Assembly: GCA_018663565.1 (NCBI GenBank)
Contig: JABJQE010000136.1
Coordinates: forward strand, 1-8,917
Length of the DNA stretch: 8,917 nt
Direction: 5' to 3'
DNA from: Phycisphaerae bacterium
Lineage (GTDB): Bacteria > Planctomycetota > Phycisphaerae > Phycisphaerales > SM1A02
Position 1 is the first letter of the stretch. Every line of letters starts with the position of its first letter. Below the pieces are notes generated by a model. The model did no database searches, had not been told where the DNA came from, and saw only the letters and a program-made list of their open reading frames with translations. Made by a program: the position numbers and the translations under genes. Of this stretch, positions 1-7,196 are shown one piece after another.

Positions 1-2548
1 GGTTCTTGTCTTCTCCGTCGTACAGCCCGCGCGTCATGACGAATGTCTTTCGCGGCGTGTCACGGTCCTTCATGACCATGGTGCTCGGCGCTGCATCGCG
101 AATGTCTTGGGCTTGGAGACCTCGCGACACAATGCCGCCCGTCAGTTCGGCGTATCGAGGCGAGAAGCGATATCGCCATGCATTGGCCGCTCGTAGCAGG
201 AGTGCATCAGTCGGCACCTCGCTCGGGAGTGCCATGGCCATCGCGTCGCCGTGGAGTTGATGTTCAGGAATGATCTCTCTGTGATACATGCCACCATTGC
301 CGCCGGTGTTGACGAACTTGCACACGAGCGTGCTCTTGCCGGCGGGAAGATCGAATGCCACCTGTTCCTGGTCGGGCGCGACGCCACGATCAACACGCGC
401 TTCATGCACGAGTCGCCCGTTGAGGTAGACCTGCAGACCATCATCACTTCCCATGGAGAGTTCCATCCGGCGTGGGGTCGGCGAGCACAACTCACGGCTG
501 ACGTATTCGGCCCCAACTCCTTGAGCGAGTACTACCGTCTCGGCTTCGAGTACGCCCGGCGCATGTCGCCACGAGTCGCCGTGGTAGGAGGCCTTGAAGT
601 CAAGCGGGCCGCGGACTTCTGGTCCAAACACCGTGTCGTAGGCTTCCGCGCCCGAGTTGGTGGCAAATGGACCAACGATATACCAATTGGAGTGAGCGAC
701 TGGCATGTTGGCTAGCGCCTTATCGGCGATGCTTCCAAGATGGATCGCAACGCGTCCGGCACTGTGTTTCTCATAGATGGAGTGGAATCGCAGCGTGACG
801 CTCAGATCGGTGCCGCCTTCAAAGCCAAATGGTGTGTCGGCGAGAAACATAGCGACACGGTCATCACGGTCTTGGTGCGCGTTGATGGCCCAGCCACGCT
901 CATCTTCGCCATCAAGAGCATTGACTACGGCGTAATCGCCGTTCTGCTGTTCGATGTCTGCCCATGCCCATGTGAATTCGATGTGCTGTTTCTGCGAGGG
1001 GTCGGCTGTTGATACGGCTACGGCCTCAATAGTGGTGAGCACCATATTGCCATTGCCCGCGCGGCCAGGACCGCCTTGGGGGAGCGACTCGTGCGTGAGC
1101 ACCTCGACCAATACAGCTCGCAGATCTTGGCGATCTGTGTTGAAACGAAGCGTGATGTCGTCAGAGTCGGGCGCTGGCCCAATTGCAAGGACCGAGCCAT
1201 CCTCGAGTGTTGTGAAGGTGGTCTCGGCGTGCGGGCTTGAAGCAGTAATTGTGGGTTGTGACCAGGTCCACTCGGCTGCGGCTGACTTGGAGAATGCATC
1301 GAGGCCTGCGGCTTCTTCGGATGTAGATTCTGCGCGGTCCACTGTCAGCGCGAGAATCTCCTGCTCGAGAGTGTCGATTCGCTCTCGTTCTTCGGCGGAG
1401 AGAATCTCAAGAAATGGCTCGTACGCTCGCTTTGAATCCTGGGTTTGAGAGTAAACGCCCGGCTCATCATTGTTATTGAAGAAGGCCAGCAGACTGTAGT
1501 AGTCCTTGGCCGTGACTGGGTCGTAGCGGTGGTCGTGGCACTGAGCACAGTTGATGGTCAGTCCAAGAAAGGTTGTGCCAAACGTGTTCGTGCGGTCAAC
1601 TGCGTACTCAAACAAATATTCATCATCGATCGCGCCGCCTTCATCACTCGTGACATGATTGCGGTTGAATCCGCTTGCGATTAGTTGGTCGGTCGTCGCG
1701 GGCTCCATGAGATCACCAGCAATCTGCGCCGTGATGAACTGATCGAGTGGCATATTGGTTCGGAACGCTTCGAGTACCCAGTCTCGCCACGGCCAGATGG
1801 ATCGTCCATTGTCTTGATGAATGCCGCATGTGTCTGCATAGCGTGCGAGGTCCAGCCATGGTGTAGCCATATGTTCGGCAAACCGACTGGCGTATGGTTC
1901 TTCGGTAAGCAATATGTCTACGAGGTGTTCCCATGCCTCTGGGGATGTGTCAGCGAGAAAGGCATCCAACTCCTTGGGGGTTGGTGGCAAGCCTGTAAGG
2001 TCAAGAAAGAGCCGCCTGCAGCGAGTTGCGGCGGTTGCTTCTTCCGCAGGCGAAACGCCGGCGGACTCGAGGCGAGCGAGCACGAATTGGTCGATGTCGT
2101 TGCGCGGCCACGTCGAATCGGACGTCGTTGGCAACGAGGGCTGGCTCAGCGGAGTGAACGCCCAGTGCGTGTCGTACTGGGCGCCTGCTTCAATCCATCT
2201 TCGAATGAGGTCTTGCTCGGCTTCCGTCAGCGGTTTCTTGCCACTATCGGGCGGCGGCATCTGGTCGAGCGGATCGGTCGCGCTAATGCGGTGCCACAGC
2301 AATGACTTCTCAAGATCACCCGGCACGATGGCAAAGCGTCCTCGTTTGCGACGGGCTGTGGCGTCTTCAAATGTACTCAGGTGCAGCTTGGCTTGACGAG
2401 ATTCTTCATCCGGTCCGTGGCAAGGAAAGCAGCGATCAGCGAGCAGTGGCCTAATGTCGCGGCCAAACAGGATCTCATCTGCTGCAAGCGGCGATGCGTA
2501 GGCTGCGGCAGCAAGAAGAAGCGTCCGGTGAACGAGTGTGGGATGCAT
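1..2548 (-). CDS. PSCyt1 / DUF1549 / DUF1553 cytochrome-like secreted protein (3' end outside window)
   Basis: The minus strand reads as one uninterrupted frame of 849 codons from ATG at 2548 to the left edge, so the C-terminus is missing. A signal peptide (residues 1-23, hydrophobic LLLAAAAYA, ending near PLAA/DE) predicts export. Next is a PSCyt1 haem-type region with CFPCHG at 40-45 and the later MPPP at 97-100. The DUF1549 (PSCyt2) region spans about 128-350, with HWAF, the LTGLPPTP stretch at 183-190, PWLDLARYAD and a second CxxCH (CAQCHDH, 333-339). A middle part holds DGSVLAIG and, near 490-500, GPGRAGNGN, both usual in this family. WYIVGPF follows, then a jelly-roll-like segment around 693-760 with GSDDGLQVYLNGRL. 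The DUF1553 opening (DRDTPRKTFVMTRG) begins near 828 and is cut. Both CxxCH motifs could bind haem c; the true function of the family is not established. Such genes usually precede a DUF1501 gene, which would lie beyond the left edge. Confidence 0.93.
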   Translation of the reverse strand, partial: MHPTLVHRTLLLAAAAYASPLAADEILFGRDIRPLLADRCFPCHGPDEESRQAKLHLSTFEDATARRKRGRFAIVPGDLEKSLLWHRISATDPLDQMPPPDSGKKPLTEAEQDLIRRWIEAGAQYDTHWAFTPLSQPSLPTTSDSTWPRNDIDQFVLARLESAGVSPAEEATAATRCRRLFLDLTGLPPTPKELDAFLADTSPEAWEHLVDILLTEEPYASRFAEHMATPWLDLARYADTCGIHQDNGRSIWPWRDWVLEAFRTNMPLDQFITAQIAGDLMEPATTDQLIASGFNRNHVTSDEGGAIDDEYLFEYAVDRTNTFGTTFLGLTINCAQCHDHRYDPVTAKDYYSLLAFFNNNDEPGVYSQTQDSKRAYEPFLEILSAEERERIDTLEQEILALTVDRAESTSEEAAGLDAFSKSAAAEWTWSQPTITASSPHAETTFTTLEDGSVLAIGPAPDSDDITLRFNTDRQDLRAVLVEVLTHESLPQGGPGRAGNGNMVLTTIEAVAVSTADPSQKQHIEFTWAWADIEQQNGDYAVVNALDGEDERGWAINAHQDRDDRVAMFLADTPFGFEGGTDLSVTLRFHSIYEKHSAGRVAIHLGSIADKALANMPVAHSNWYIVGPFATNSGAEAYDTVFGPEVRGPLDFKASYHGDSWRHAPGVLEAETVVLAQGVGAEYVSRELCSPTPRRMELSMGSDDGLQVYLNGRLVHEARVDRGVAPDQEQVAFDLPAGKSTLVCKFVNTGGNGGMYHREIIPEHQLHGDAMAMALPSEVPTDALLLRAANAWRYRFSPRYAELTGGIVSRGLQAQDIRDAAPSTMVMKDRDTPRKTFVMTRGLYDGEDKN

Positions 2549-2565
2549 GCTGCGACGATAGCAGA

Positions 2566-2584
2566 CTAGGGGGGGTGGTCCTAG
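2566..2584. repeat. short inverted repeat with G-tract loop
   Basis: CTAGG (2566-2570) and CCTAG (2580-2584) are perfect 5-base inverted arms around a nine-base loop, GGGGGTGGT. The element overlaps the stop codon of the small TM frame and lies 18 bases upstream of the PSCyt1 start. It could form a small hairpin in the leader of that gene. Five paired bases are not rare by chance, so this is only a candidate. Confidence 0.2.
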
Positions 2585-2718
2585 GCCTCAGTACCGCTCT
2601 CCGCTTGAGCCCCATTCAATTTGGTCGAGCGATCTTGATTGAGAGCCCCTTCATAGGTGGCTGCGATCACCACAATGAACAGTGTGACGCTAGCGAGAAG
2701 GTTATTGGGTGTGTTCAA
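2581..2718 (-). CDS. small single-TM protein, 45 aa (TTG start)
   Basis: This short reading frame fills the gap between the cysteine-rich membrane protein and the PSCyt1 gene. It begins at TTG (2718), two codons after an in-frame TAG, and ends with TAG at 2581-2583. The product opens NTPNNLLASVTLF and has one strongly hydrophobic stretch (residues about 7-20, LLASVTLFIVVIAA), followed by a polar tail ending AESGTEA. That is a single membrane span plus a short soluble tail. It lies 56 bases after the upstream gene and 32 bases before the next, on the same strand, so it fits the row of membrane/export genes. I do not recognise the family. Weak points are the TTG start, the lack of a clear Shine-Dalgarno and the short length. 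A chance hydrophobic frame is possible. Confidence 0.5.
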   Translation of the reverse strand: MNTPNNLLASVTLFIVVIAATYEGALNQDRSTKLNGAQAESGTEA

Positions 2719-2774
2719 TCTTTGCTAAATCGCTGTGCTGAAACTGAAGTGCATGCGAATCCCTTGCGTGCAGC

Positions 2775-3590
2775 CTACGCCGTGCCCTCATCATCAGGCA
2801 TGGGTGGGCTGCCTTCAACTGTCAAGCGTGCGGGATGGCCAAACCAAGCATTGACTTCAGCATCTCCGTAGTGCTTCTTGAGTACTGCGGTTACTTCATC
2901 CATCCCACCATTGGCTTTGACCCAGCCGCCATATATATCGGGGAAGTCATGCTTGCAGTTGTCGCACTTGTTTGTGCTCTTGAATCGAATGGGGCACCAA
3001 AAAGACTCCACATTACGAAGCATCTCTGATCCGAGCGACCAGACGCCGGTCATCCAGTCGCAGTACAGACACCAAATCAAATCATGCCCGACCAGTCCGT
3101 CAAACTTGTGTCGTGACACTGCCACCCACTCGCTTTGTGTGTATCGGGGAAACCGAACAATCCAGACAAGGAAGGGGTATACGAAGATCTCGGCAAGCCG
3201 CACCGCCCAGAACATCGGCACGACGATCGTGGTTACCCAGAGCGCGGCGTAGTTCCGCGGGGCACCAACAAGATCATTGAGCACCTTTACGATGCGAGGG
3301 CCCTTACGAGCAGTGGGGTGGGCCCAGCCGTGTAGCCAAGACCAGATCAAAAGCGAAAGCACCTGCGCCGCGACGGAGACACCAAGCCCCGCCCAGCCTG
3401 CCAGAATCGGGCCCACAATCATTGGCAAGGCAGTGAAGTAGGCCACCACAAGGTCTAGGCCCGGTGCGACGCTGAACCAATCCATGATGGCGCGTCCGCC
3501 TCCGCCAAGTTTCGGCAGGAGATGGAGGACAAGCGTTCCAAGCAACAATGCGCCGATCGTGATCAGTCCAATATAGAGAAGCTCATTCAT
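2775..3590 (-). CDS. multi-pass membrane protein with cysteine-rich domain, unknown function
   Basis: I chose ATG at 3590 (MNELLYIGL...), which places the first membrane span at the N-terminus and gives 271 residues. The frame is open 30 codons further upstream, but that part is basic and polar, overlaps the presumed intergenic gap and looks non-coding. Hydrophobic segments lie near residues 5-25, 45-65, 68-86 and 115-145 (probably two spans). The C-terminal half is soluble and carries five cysteines: WCLYC (174, 177), WCP (199) and CDNC (209, 212). Two CxxC pairs suggest a zinc- or other metal-binding knuckle, though this is inference. The tail is acidic (MPDDEG). The stretch around GHDLIWCLYCDWMTG reads like a conserved motif of an uncharacterised family, but I cannot name it. 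It lies 58 bases downstream of the PH-domain gene and is probably co-transcribed with it. Confidence 0.85.
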   Translation of the reverse strand: MNELLYIGLITIGALLLGTLVLHLLPKLGGGGRAIMDWFSVAPGLDLVVAYFTALPMIVGPILAGWAGLGVSVAAQVLSLLIWSWLHGWAHPTARKGPRIVKVLNDLVGAPRNYAALWVTTIVVPMFWAVRLAEIFVYPFLVWIVRFPRYTQSEWVAVSRHKFDGLVGHDLIWCLYCDWMTGVWSLGSEMLRNVESFWCPIRFKSTNKCDNCKHDFPDIYGGWVKANGGMDEVTAVLKKHYGDAEVNAWFGHPARLTVEGSPPMPDDEGTA

Positions 3591-3648
3591 GAGCGTATGG
3601 TACGAGTCGCAGCGTCCCTGCGGGGGCCGGTTCCCTTGGTCTCTCTGT

Positions 3649-4197
3649 CTATTCGCTCGGCGAAGACAGCGAAGATTCAATGCGATGCAGGGTGTCCCGG
3701 ATGTCGCTCAATACGTCGGCGTCGGTTCCTCTTGTATTGGCGTGCGAAGGCGTGGGAGCAGCGGATCCGGTAAGGCGATCTCGCTGCTCAAGCACGCGAT
3801 CGCGAAACCCGATGGTGTCATTGATGCCAACAAGCGACACCAAGGCGCCGCCGGCGCCAGCTCCGGATGATCCAGCAGTCTCGATGCTCAGTGCATGCAG
3901 TTCCATCTTGCGCATGATCGGCCCTTGCTTCAATGCCAGATCGGTAATCTTCTCAAGTGGAATCGTCTTCTCAATTCGGTTGAATATGCCCTTGCGGACG
4001 ATCAGTGTCTTCTCGGTCAGCACGCAGCCCATGTGTTTGAGGTACTTGCCTGTGATCATGCGCCCAAAGATGAACCAGAATGGAATCAGCGGAATTGTAA
4101 TGACGATGATTGTCATGCCAATCGCGCCACTGAGCAGCCAGTAGGTGCGGACACGTGGGTTGAAGGTGGCTTCTTCGAGAATGGTGGAGTTGGGCAT
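3649..4197 (-). CDS. bacterial PH (bPH2/DUF304, YdbS-like) domain membrane protein
   Basis: The 182-residue product from ATG 4197 has a membrane region at about 19-46 (YWLLSGAIGMTIIVITIPLI then FWFIFG), probably a hairpin of two spans. A soluble PH-like module follows: CVLTEKTLIVRKG (58-70), then RIEKTIPLEKITDLAL and later LSIETAGSSG, ending FRDRVLEQRDRL. This order (membrane hairpin, then LTxxxLxVxxG and the IPLxKITD strand) is characteristic of the bPH2 family formerly called DUF304. The C-terminal tail (LSDIRDTLHRIESSL) looks like a short amphipathic helix. Family members sit in the cytoplasmic membrane; their role is mostly unknown. The frame is open upstream to 4461. TTG at 4272 is an alternative start, and the extra residues (EPTPREGEPT) have coding-like codons, so the N-terminus may be about 25 residues longer. 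No Shine-Dalgarno is visible at either start. Confidence 0.85.
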   Translation of the reverse strand: MPNSTILEEATFNPRVRTYWLLSGAIGMTIIVITIPLIPFWFIFGRMITGKYLKHMGCVLTEKTLIVRKGIFNRIEKTIPLEKITDLALKQGPIMRKMELHALSIETAGSSGAGAGGALVSLVGINDTIGFRDRVLEQRDRLTGSAAPTPSHANTRGTDADVLSDIRDTLHRIESSLSSPSE

Positions 4198-4287
4198 GCC
4201 GCTGATAATAGTTGGTTCGCCTTCGCGCGGAGTCGGTTCCAGCGTCGGGGTCTGCCCAGTTTCAACCGTCAATGTACGACTATTCAG

Positions 4288-4316
4288 TTGGTGGAGGGAC
4301 TGCTCTGCTCTATAAC
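4288..4316 (+). promoter_or_regulatory. candidate sigma70-type promoter for the 4340 gene
   Basis: TTGGTG (4288-4293) and TATAAC (4311-4316) are separated by 17 bases. The -10 box matches consensus at five of six positions and the -35 at three. The predicted transcription start would fall near 4323, leaving a very short leader that just contains the Shine-Dalgarno. It lies in the divergent gap with the PH-domain gene. Confidence 0.4.
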
Positions 4317-4325
4317 TGATAGCGA

Positions 4326-4330
4326 GGAGG
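4326..4330 (+). promoter_or_regulatory. Shine-Dalgarno GGAGG deciding the start at 4340
   Basis: GGAGG stands nine bases before ATG 4340. The frame could also open at TTG 4337, but the spacing and codon type favour the ATG. This is one of the few clear Shine-Dalgarno sites in the window. Confidence 0.65.
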
Positions 4331-4339
4331 GCTCTGTTG

Positions 4340-5644
4340 ATGTCGTATAGACCGTGGTTCACTGTCGCTGCATCTGTTCTTGTGGCAAGCAGCGGAGTGC
4401 TTGATGTCGCAACTGCTTCCTCGCTGCCATACCGCATGCTCCACCGGGACGTACTAGTCAACGCAGATTGCTGGGCTCATGAGCCCAAGATCATTGGCGC
4501 TGGTCTTGGATTTACGCAGATTATCGGGATTCCTGGCCTGAGTATTCCTGGACTCGGCGAGTGGATTGCGCGTGTCAACGGTGCCACCTGGAATGATGTG
4601 CCCGGCGACAATGTGCCCCTTCGCGCCCATACGTCAGCATCAACACCGCTTGCCAACTGGATTGCCTATGGCGAGTTCGCCCTGCTGCAAGATGGATTTC
4701 CAATAGAGTTCTCCTGGCCAGTGCAGCCAACGACCGTAAGTCCAACTGACTTTCTTGTCACGCTCAGTGACGGATCCCAAGTGACGCCGGTGGCTGCGTC
4801 TGTATTTCCAAATTTTGAGTACAACGAGCGAAGCACCGTCGTGATCTTCGGAGAGTTTGGCGACCGGCTCGACCCCGATGTCAATCCAGACGCTCTGTAT
4901 GTAGTGAAACTCGAAGTGGTGCAAGATGACACACCGCTGACGCTCATTGGCCCCGGTGGCAAGATGGCAGCTGCAGCGGGCTTGTCATTTGGCGACGGCG
5001 AAACGCCGATGACTGCATACCGCGCGGGCCACGGGCCAACCTTGTGCGCTGCAAAGATCAGCCATATGAACGTGGTTGGCGATACCGGCCCGCGGCTCTT
5101 TAGAGGCGCATTGCCGAATCACGGCAGAGCGATTTACGGCGCAGCTGCGCAGTATCGACTTCGAGTCTTGACAACCGGCGGATTTTCACCAGATGGCGTC
5201 GCGGCCGTGCTTCCAACTGACTTTGAGCGATTCTTTCGGTTGCGGCTCCTGACTGATTCAGGCGACGTGCACTGGATTACTGAAGCCAATCATGTGTACA
5301 CCATTGAAGGACACCATCTTCAAGTGCTCGGTCTCGCTGAACTCGGGCTCAGCGAAGATGAAGACGCGTACGATCTTGCCTACGCCGAGGATCACGACAA
5401 CCAAATCGACATCATCCTGCAGGGCGATGAAGCTGCCATGCGTTTGATCACGCACGTGCATATTCCAGCCTCAGGCGAATACGATCCGTTCTACAACCCA
5501 GGCGGCCCCGGCAACAACCCAACGCCCGGTGTCACGTTCACGCAGCCCGGCCCTGAAACCATGCAGTCCGTCCTCAATGGGCTCGACGATCCGTTGACGG
5601 TGACGTGGTTTGGCGCGAAGCTTCGTCACGCACCTGCACCGTAG
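4340..5644 (+). CDS. secreted protein of unknown function, 434 aa
   Basis: ATG 4340 follows GGAGG at good spacing. Residues 1-26 form a signal peptide (MSYRPW, then TVAASVLVASSGV, cleavage likely after ATA), so the product is exported to the periplasm or beyond. No membrane anchor or lipobox is seen. The mature protein is rich in beta-type sequence and acidic residues, with only two cysteines (44 and 236), which could form one disulfide. Recurrent-looking pieces are SPTDFLVTLSDG (134-145) and LPTDFERFFRLRLL (291-304), suggesting two related beta-sandwich units, though the similarity is short. Other distinctive stretches are FSWPVQPTTVSP, LTLIGPGG and QYRLRVLTTGGFSPDG. The C-terminal part has a Gly/Pro-rich stretch (NPGGPGNNPTPG, 386-397). 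I do not recognise a named domain or catalytic motif. It has its own promoter and stands alone on its strand, divergent from the PH-domain gene, and may be a surface or periplasmic protein. Confidence 0.88.
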   Translation: MSYRPWFTVAASVLVASSGVLDVATASSLPYRMLHRDVLVNADCWAHEPKIIGAGLGFTQIIGIPGLSIPGLGEWIARVNGATWNDVPGDNVPLRAHTSASTPLANWIAYGEFALLQDGFPIEFSWPVQPTTVSPTDFLVTLSDGSQVTPVAASVFPNFEYNERSTVVIFGEFGDRLDPDVNPDALYVVKLEVVQDDTPLTLIGPGGKMAAAAGLSFGDGETPMTAYRAGHGPTLCAAKISHMNVVGDTGPRLFRGALPNHGRAIYGAAAQYRLRVLTTGGFSPDGVAAVLPTDFERFFRLRLLTDSGDVHWITEANHVYTIEGHHLQVLGLAELGLSEDEDAYDLAYAEDHDNQIDIILQGDEAAMRLITHVHIPASGEYDPFYNPGGPGNNPTPGVTFTQPGPETMQSVLNGLDDPLTVTWFGAKLRHAPAP

Positions 5645-5732
5645 CCCGTGGGTCATGCATGCAGAGAAACGCATGGCGGAGATGTGCCAGTCAGATCGAG
5701 CATCTATTCAATGACATGAGGGCTGAATACAT

Positions 5733-5746
5733 CGCGGTCCGCCGCG
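5733..5746. terminator. candidate hairpin in the convergent gap
   Basis: CGCGG (5733-5737) and CCGCG (5742-5746) pair around the four-base loop TCCG, in the 117-base gap between two convergent genes, where a shared terminator is expected. There is no long T-run on either side, only TTGAT on the plus side, so rho-independent function is doubtful. A weaker stem, CATGC/GCATG (5658-5675), lies closer to the stop of the secreted protein. Nothing else is seen in this gap. Confidence 0.25.
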
Positions 5747-5761
5747 TTGATCTATAGCCGA

Positions 5762-6034
5762 TCAGCGTGCGTACGCTTCGCGGGCCAGTTCTGCGGTGTG
5801 CCTGATTCCGGCTTCGAGGGTTTGAGATGTCACGGCGTAGTTTCGTCCGCCGGTTCGTCCGATCACTTCTGTTCTGCACCAGAATCGAAGGGCCATATTC
5901 AGTTGCGTCATCGGGACTCTACGCTGCCCGTCCGTGTCGGCAGTAGCCACTTGCAACTCTTTGGCGGTGAAGGATTCGGGTCGAGGGAGCTTCTCGAGTG
6001 CGTGCGTAATCCGTTCGTAGTCAGCAATGTTCAC
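5762..6034 (-). CDS. small winged-helix-like protein, 90 aa (GTG start)
   Basis: The frame ends with TGA at 5762-5764 and the chosen start is GTG at 6034. An overlapping ATG at 6036 is out of frame and stops at once. Predicted helices are ADYERITHALEKL (4-16) and FTAKELQVA (22-30), then a basic segment and VPMTQLNMALRFWCR (about 41-55). The next stretch, VIGRTGGRNYAVT, has the shape of a beta-wing. This is the order expected for a winged-helix DNA-binding fold, inferred by pattern only. The tail (LAREAYAR) is helical. The frame stays open upstream with plausible residues (SIQEIAHNDEQVRLNV) but no ATG, so the real start may be an upstream non-ATG codon. It is divergent from the zinc-ribbon/HEPN gene and could regulate it. 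The family is not recognised. Confidence 0.6.
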   Translation of the reverse strand: MNIADYERITHALEKLPRPESFTAKELQVATADTDGQRRVPMTQLNMALRFWCRTEVIGRTGGRNYAVTSQTLEAGIRHTAELAREAYAR

Positions 6035-6190
6035 ATTCAGTCGTACTTGTTCGTCGTTGTGGGCGATTTCTTGAATACTCCTCGAATGATGTCTTAGGTA
6101 TCGCAGCGTAGTTGATTGAGTGGGGCAAGAGGATTCTGGGCGGCACGCTCATGTCAGGGTCCAGAGCAGTGATGGCAATCGCATATCCGA

Positions 6191-6220
6191 TTGTCATGAT
6201 TCCCAGCATATGTGTATTGT
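6191..6220 (+). promoter_or_regulatory. candidate promoter for the HEPN gene
   Basis: TTGTCA (6191-6196, five of six to the -35 consensus) is followed after 18 bases by TATTGT (6215-6220, four of six to the -10). The predicted start would be near 6227, giving a leader of about 58 bases before ATG 6285. The CATAT/ATATG inverted repeat overlaps the -10 box, a position typical of operators. Confidence 0.35.
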
Positions 6221-6270
6221 ATATGAGTCCGTTGCAATAGACACCTCGGCGTGATTTGTTGCACACAAAC

Positions 6271-6277
6271 AGGGGAG
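6271..6277 (+). promoter_or_regulatory. Shine-Dalgarno AGGGGAG for the HEPN gene
   Basis: The purine run AGGGGAG ends seven bases before ATG 6285 and supports that start over any downstream ATG. Confidence 0.6.
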
Positions 6278-6284
6278 TACACGC

Positions 6285-7196
6285 ATGACATCACCGCCTC
6301 GCCCCGTGCACGTGAGTTGTCCAAACTGCTTCAACATCTATACCGATTACATTCGCGATTCAGTCAATCTCGATCTTGACCCGGACATGGATCTCAATGA
6401 GGCCTTCGGCGTGCGATGTGATTCATGTGGATTTCAGTTGTTCCCTGAGTGGATTGATTACGGCGATGGAGAAGGGGGCTCCCTCACGGCGATCCCGATC
6501 ATCGCGCTCGACCAGACGTGGCGAAATGTCAGAGAGAGGTCGGACACGGGACAGTCGCACGAGGCCGTGAAGGTCAGATTGCACCGCGCCTTTTCATGGG
6601 CAATCCGCGCGATTGACTTCGATGATGGCGTCGACTCAGACGGATTCTTTCTCTACCACTGGATCGCATTCAATGCGCTCTATGCGAAGTGGAAGCCACG
6701 GTCTGAGGGGACGATCGAAGAGTGGTCGATCCGGCGCGACTTCCTCGAGGACATGGCGGAGCGTGATGCGGAAGGTCATATTCAGCAGTATCTCAAGGCC
6801 AACCGTGCGACCTGCGATCGTCTTCTCTCAGAGGAGCATCTGCACACGTTCTACTGGGCCGATCCCACGCCCGAGTCAGCTCGCAAAGCTCGCAGCAAGT
6901 CACGCGAAGCGGGCAAGTCGTACCACGCCAAAGACACAATCGAAGGTGTGCTGCTTCCGCTGATCGATCGCATTGACATGCTCAGAGGCCAACTTGTTCA
7001 CGGCCAAGCCACCTTCGACAGCAAGGTCAACCGCGACCTGGTCGAAACAGCCGGCGAACTCGTGCGAGGCATCCTCATTCAACTTCTCACAATCATCATT
7101 GGCGATCGCTTCAATATCGGCGAAGCTGCTTGGGAAGAATCTTCCCTTTGGGAACCACTCCCGTTCCCACCATCAGATTCTCACTTCCGGCGATGA
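6285..7196 (+). CDS. zinc-ribbon / HEPN-like protein, 303 aa
   Basis: The product opens with a zinc ribbon: CPNC (residues 12-15) and CDSCGF (45-50) frame a short acidic loop. A linker follows, then a helical domain from about 92 to 275. It contains FLYHWIAFNALYAKW (122-136), a hydrophobic/aromatic helix pattern I associate with Apea-like and related HEPN proteins, and RGQLVHG (234-240), which gives the RxxxxH motif that serves as the catalytic site in HEPN ribonucleases. A basic insert (ARKARSKSREAGK, 199-211) could contact nucleic acid. The last helix ends ILIQLLTIIIGDRF and there is no signal peptide, so the protein is probably cytoplasmic. The HEPN call is pattern-based. HEPN proteins act in toxin-antitoxin, abortive-infection and RNA-processing roles, and some have lost activity; substrate and role here are unknown. 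A 44-codon frame overlaps the stop codon, and a wHTH-like gene is divergent upstream. Confidence 0.85.
   Translation: MTSPPRPVHVSCPNCFNIYTDYIRDSVNLDLDPDMDLNEAFGVRCDSCGFQLFPEWIDYGDGEGGSLTAIPIIALDQTWRNVRERSDTGQSHEAVKVRLHRAFSWAIRAIDFDDGVDSDGFFLYHWIAFNALYAKWKPRSEGTIEEWSIRRDFLEDMAERDAEGHIQQYLKANRATCDRLLSEEHLHTFYWADPTPESARKARSKSREAGKSYHAKDTIEGVLLPLIDRIDMLRGQLVHGQATFDSKVNRDLVETAGELVRGILIQLLTIIIGDRFNIGEAAWEESSLWEPLPFPPSDSHFRR

Larger units (their letters stand above)
6035..6284. other. divergent intergenic region
   Basis: This 250-base stretch separates the small wHTH-like gene from the HEPN gene. It becomes AT-richer toward 6180-6240, where the likely promoter of the plus-strand gene lies. A small inverted repeat there (CATAT at 6208-6212 and ATATG at 6221-6225) could be an operator but is short. 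An 81-codon minus frame crosses the region (6021-6266) but has no convincing coding character. No RNA gene was found. Confidence 0.45.

Noticed and set aside
251..2305. Several plus-strand open frames (for example 251-715, 954-1448 and 1685-2305) and short minus-strand frames across the left quarter
   Set aside because: All lie over the continuous 849-codon minus-strand frame, which has clear family motifs. The plus-strand products show no domain logic. The short minus frames are in the wrong register.
1..2548. Possible frameshift or broken gene, because only short minus-strand frames seem to end in this region
   Set aside because: Reading the minus strand from 2548 by hand gives no stop codon to the edge. 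The gene is intact and merely cut by the window.
3680..4350. Plus-strand frames of about 150 codons opposite the PH-domain gene
   Set aside because: They are antisense to a gene with recognisable bPH2 motifs and have no Shine-Dalgarno or domain.
4640..4962. Minus-strand frames inside the secreted-protein gene
   Set aside because: They are shadows of the plus-strand gene, which has a signal peptide, Shine-Dalgarno and promoter.
5658..5675. CATGC/GCATG stem just after the secreted-protein stop as a terminator
   Set aside because: It has only five pairs with an eight-base loop and no T-run after it; too weak to call on its own.
6021..6266. 81-codon minus-strand frame in the divergent gap
   Set aside because: It overlaps the small wHTH-like gene in another frame and the HEPN promoter. 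Its sequence is patchy, with no fold pattern.
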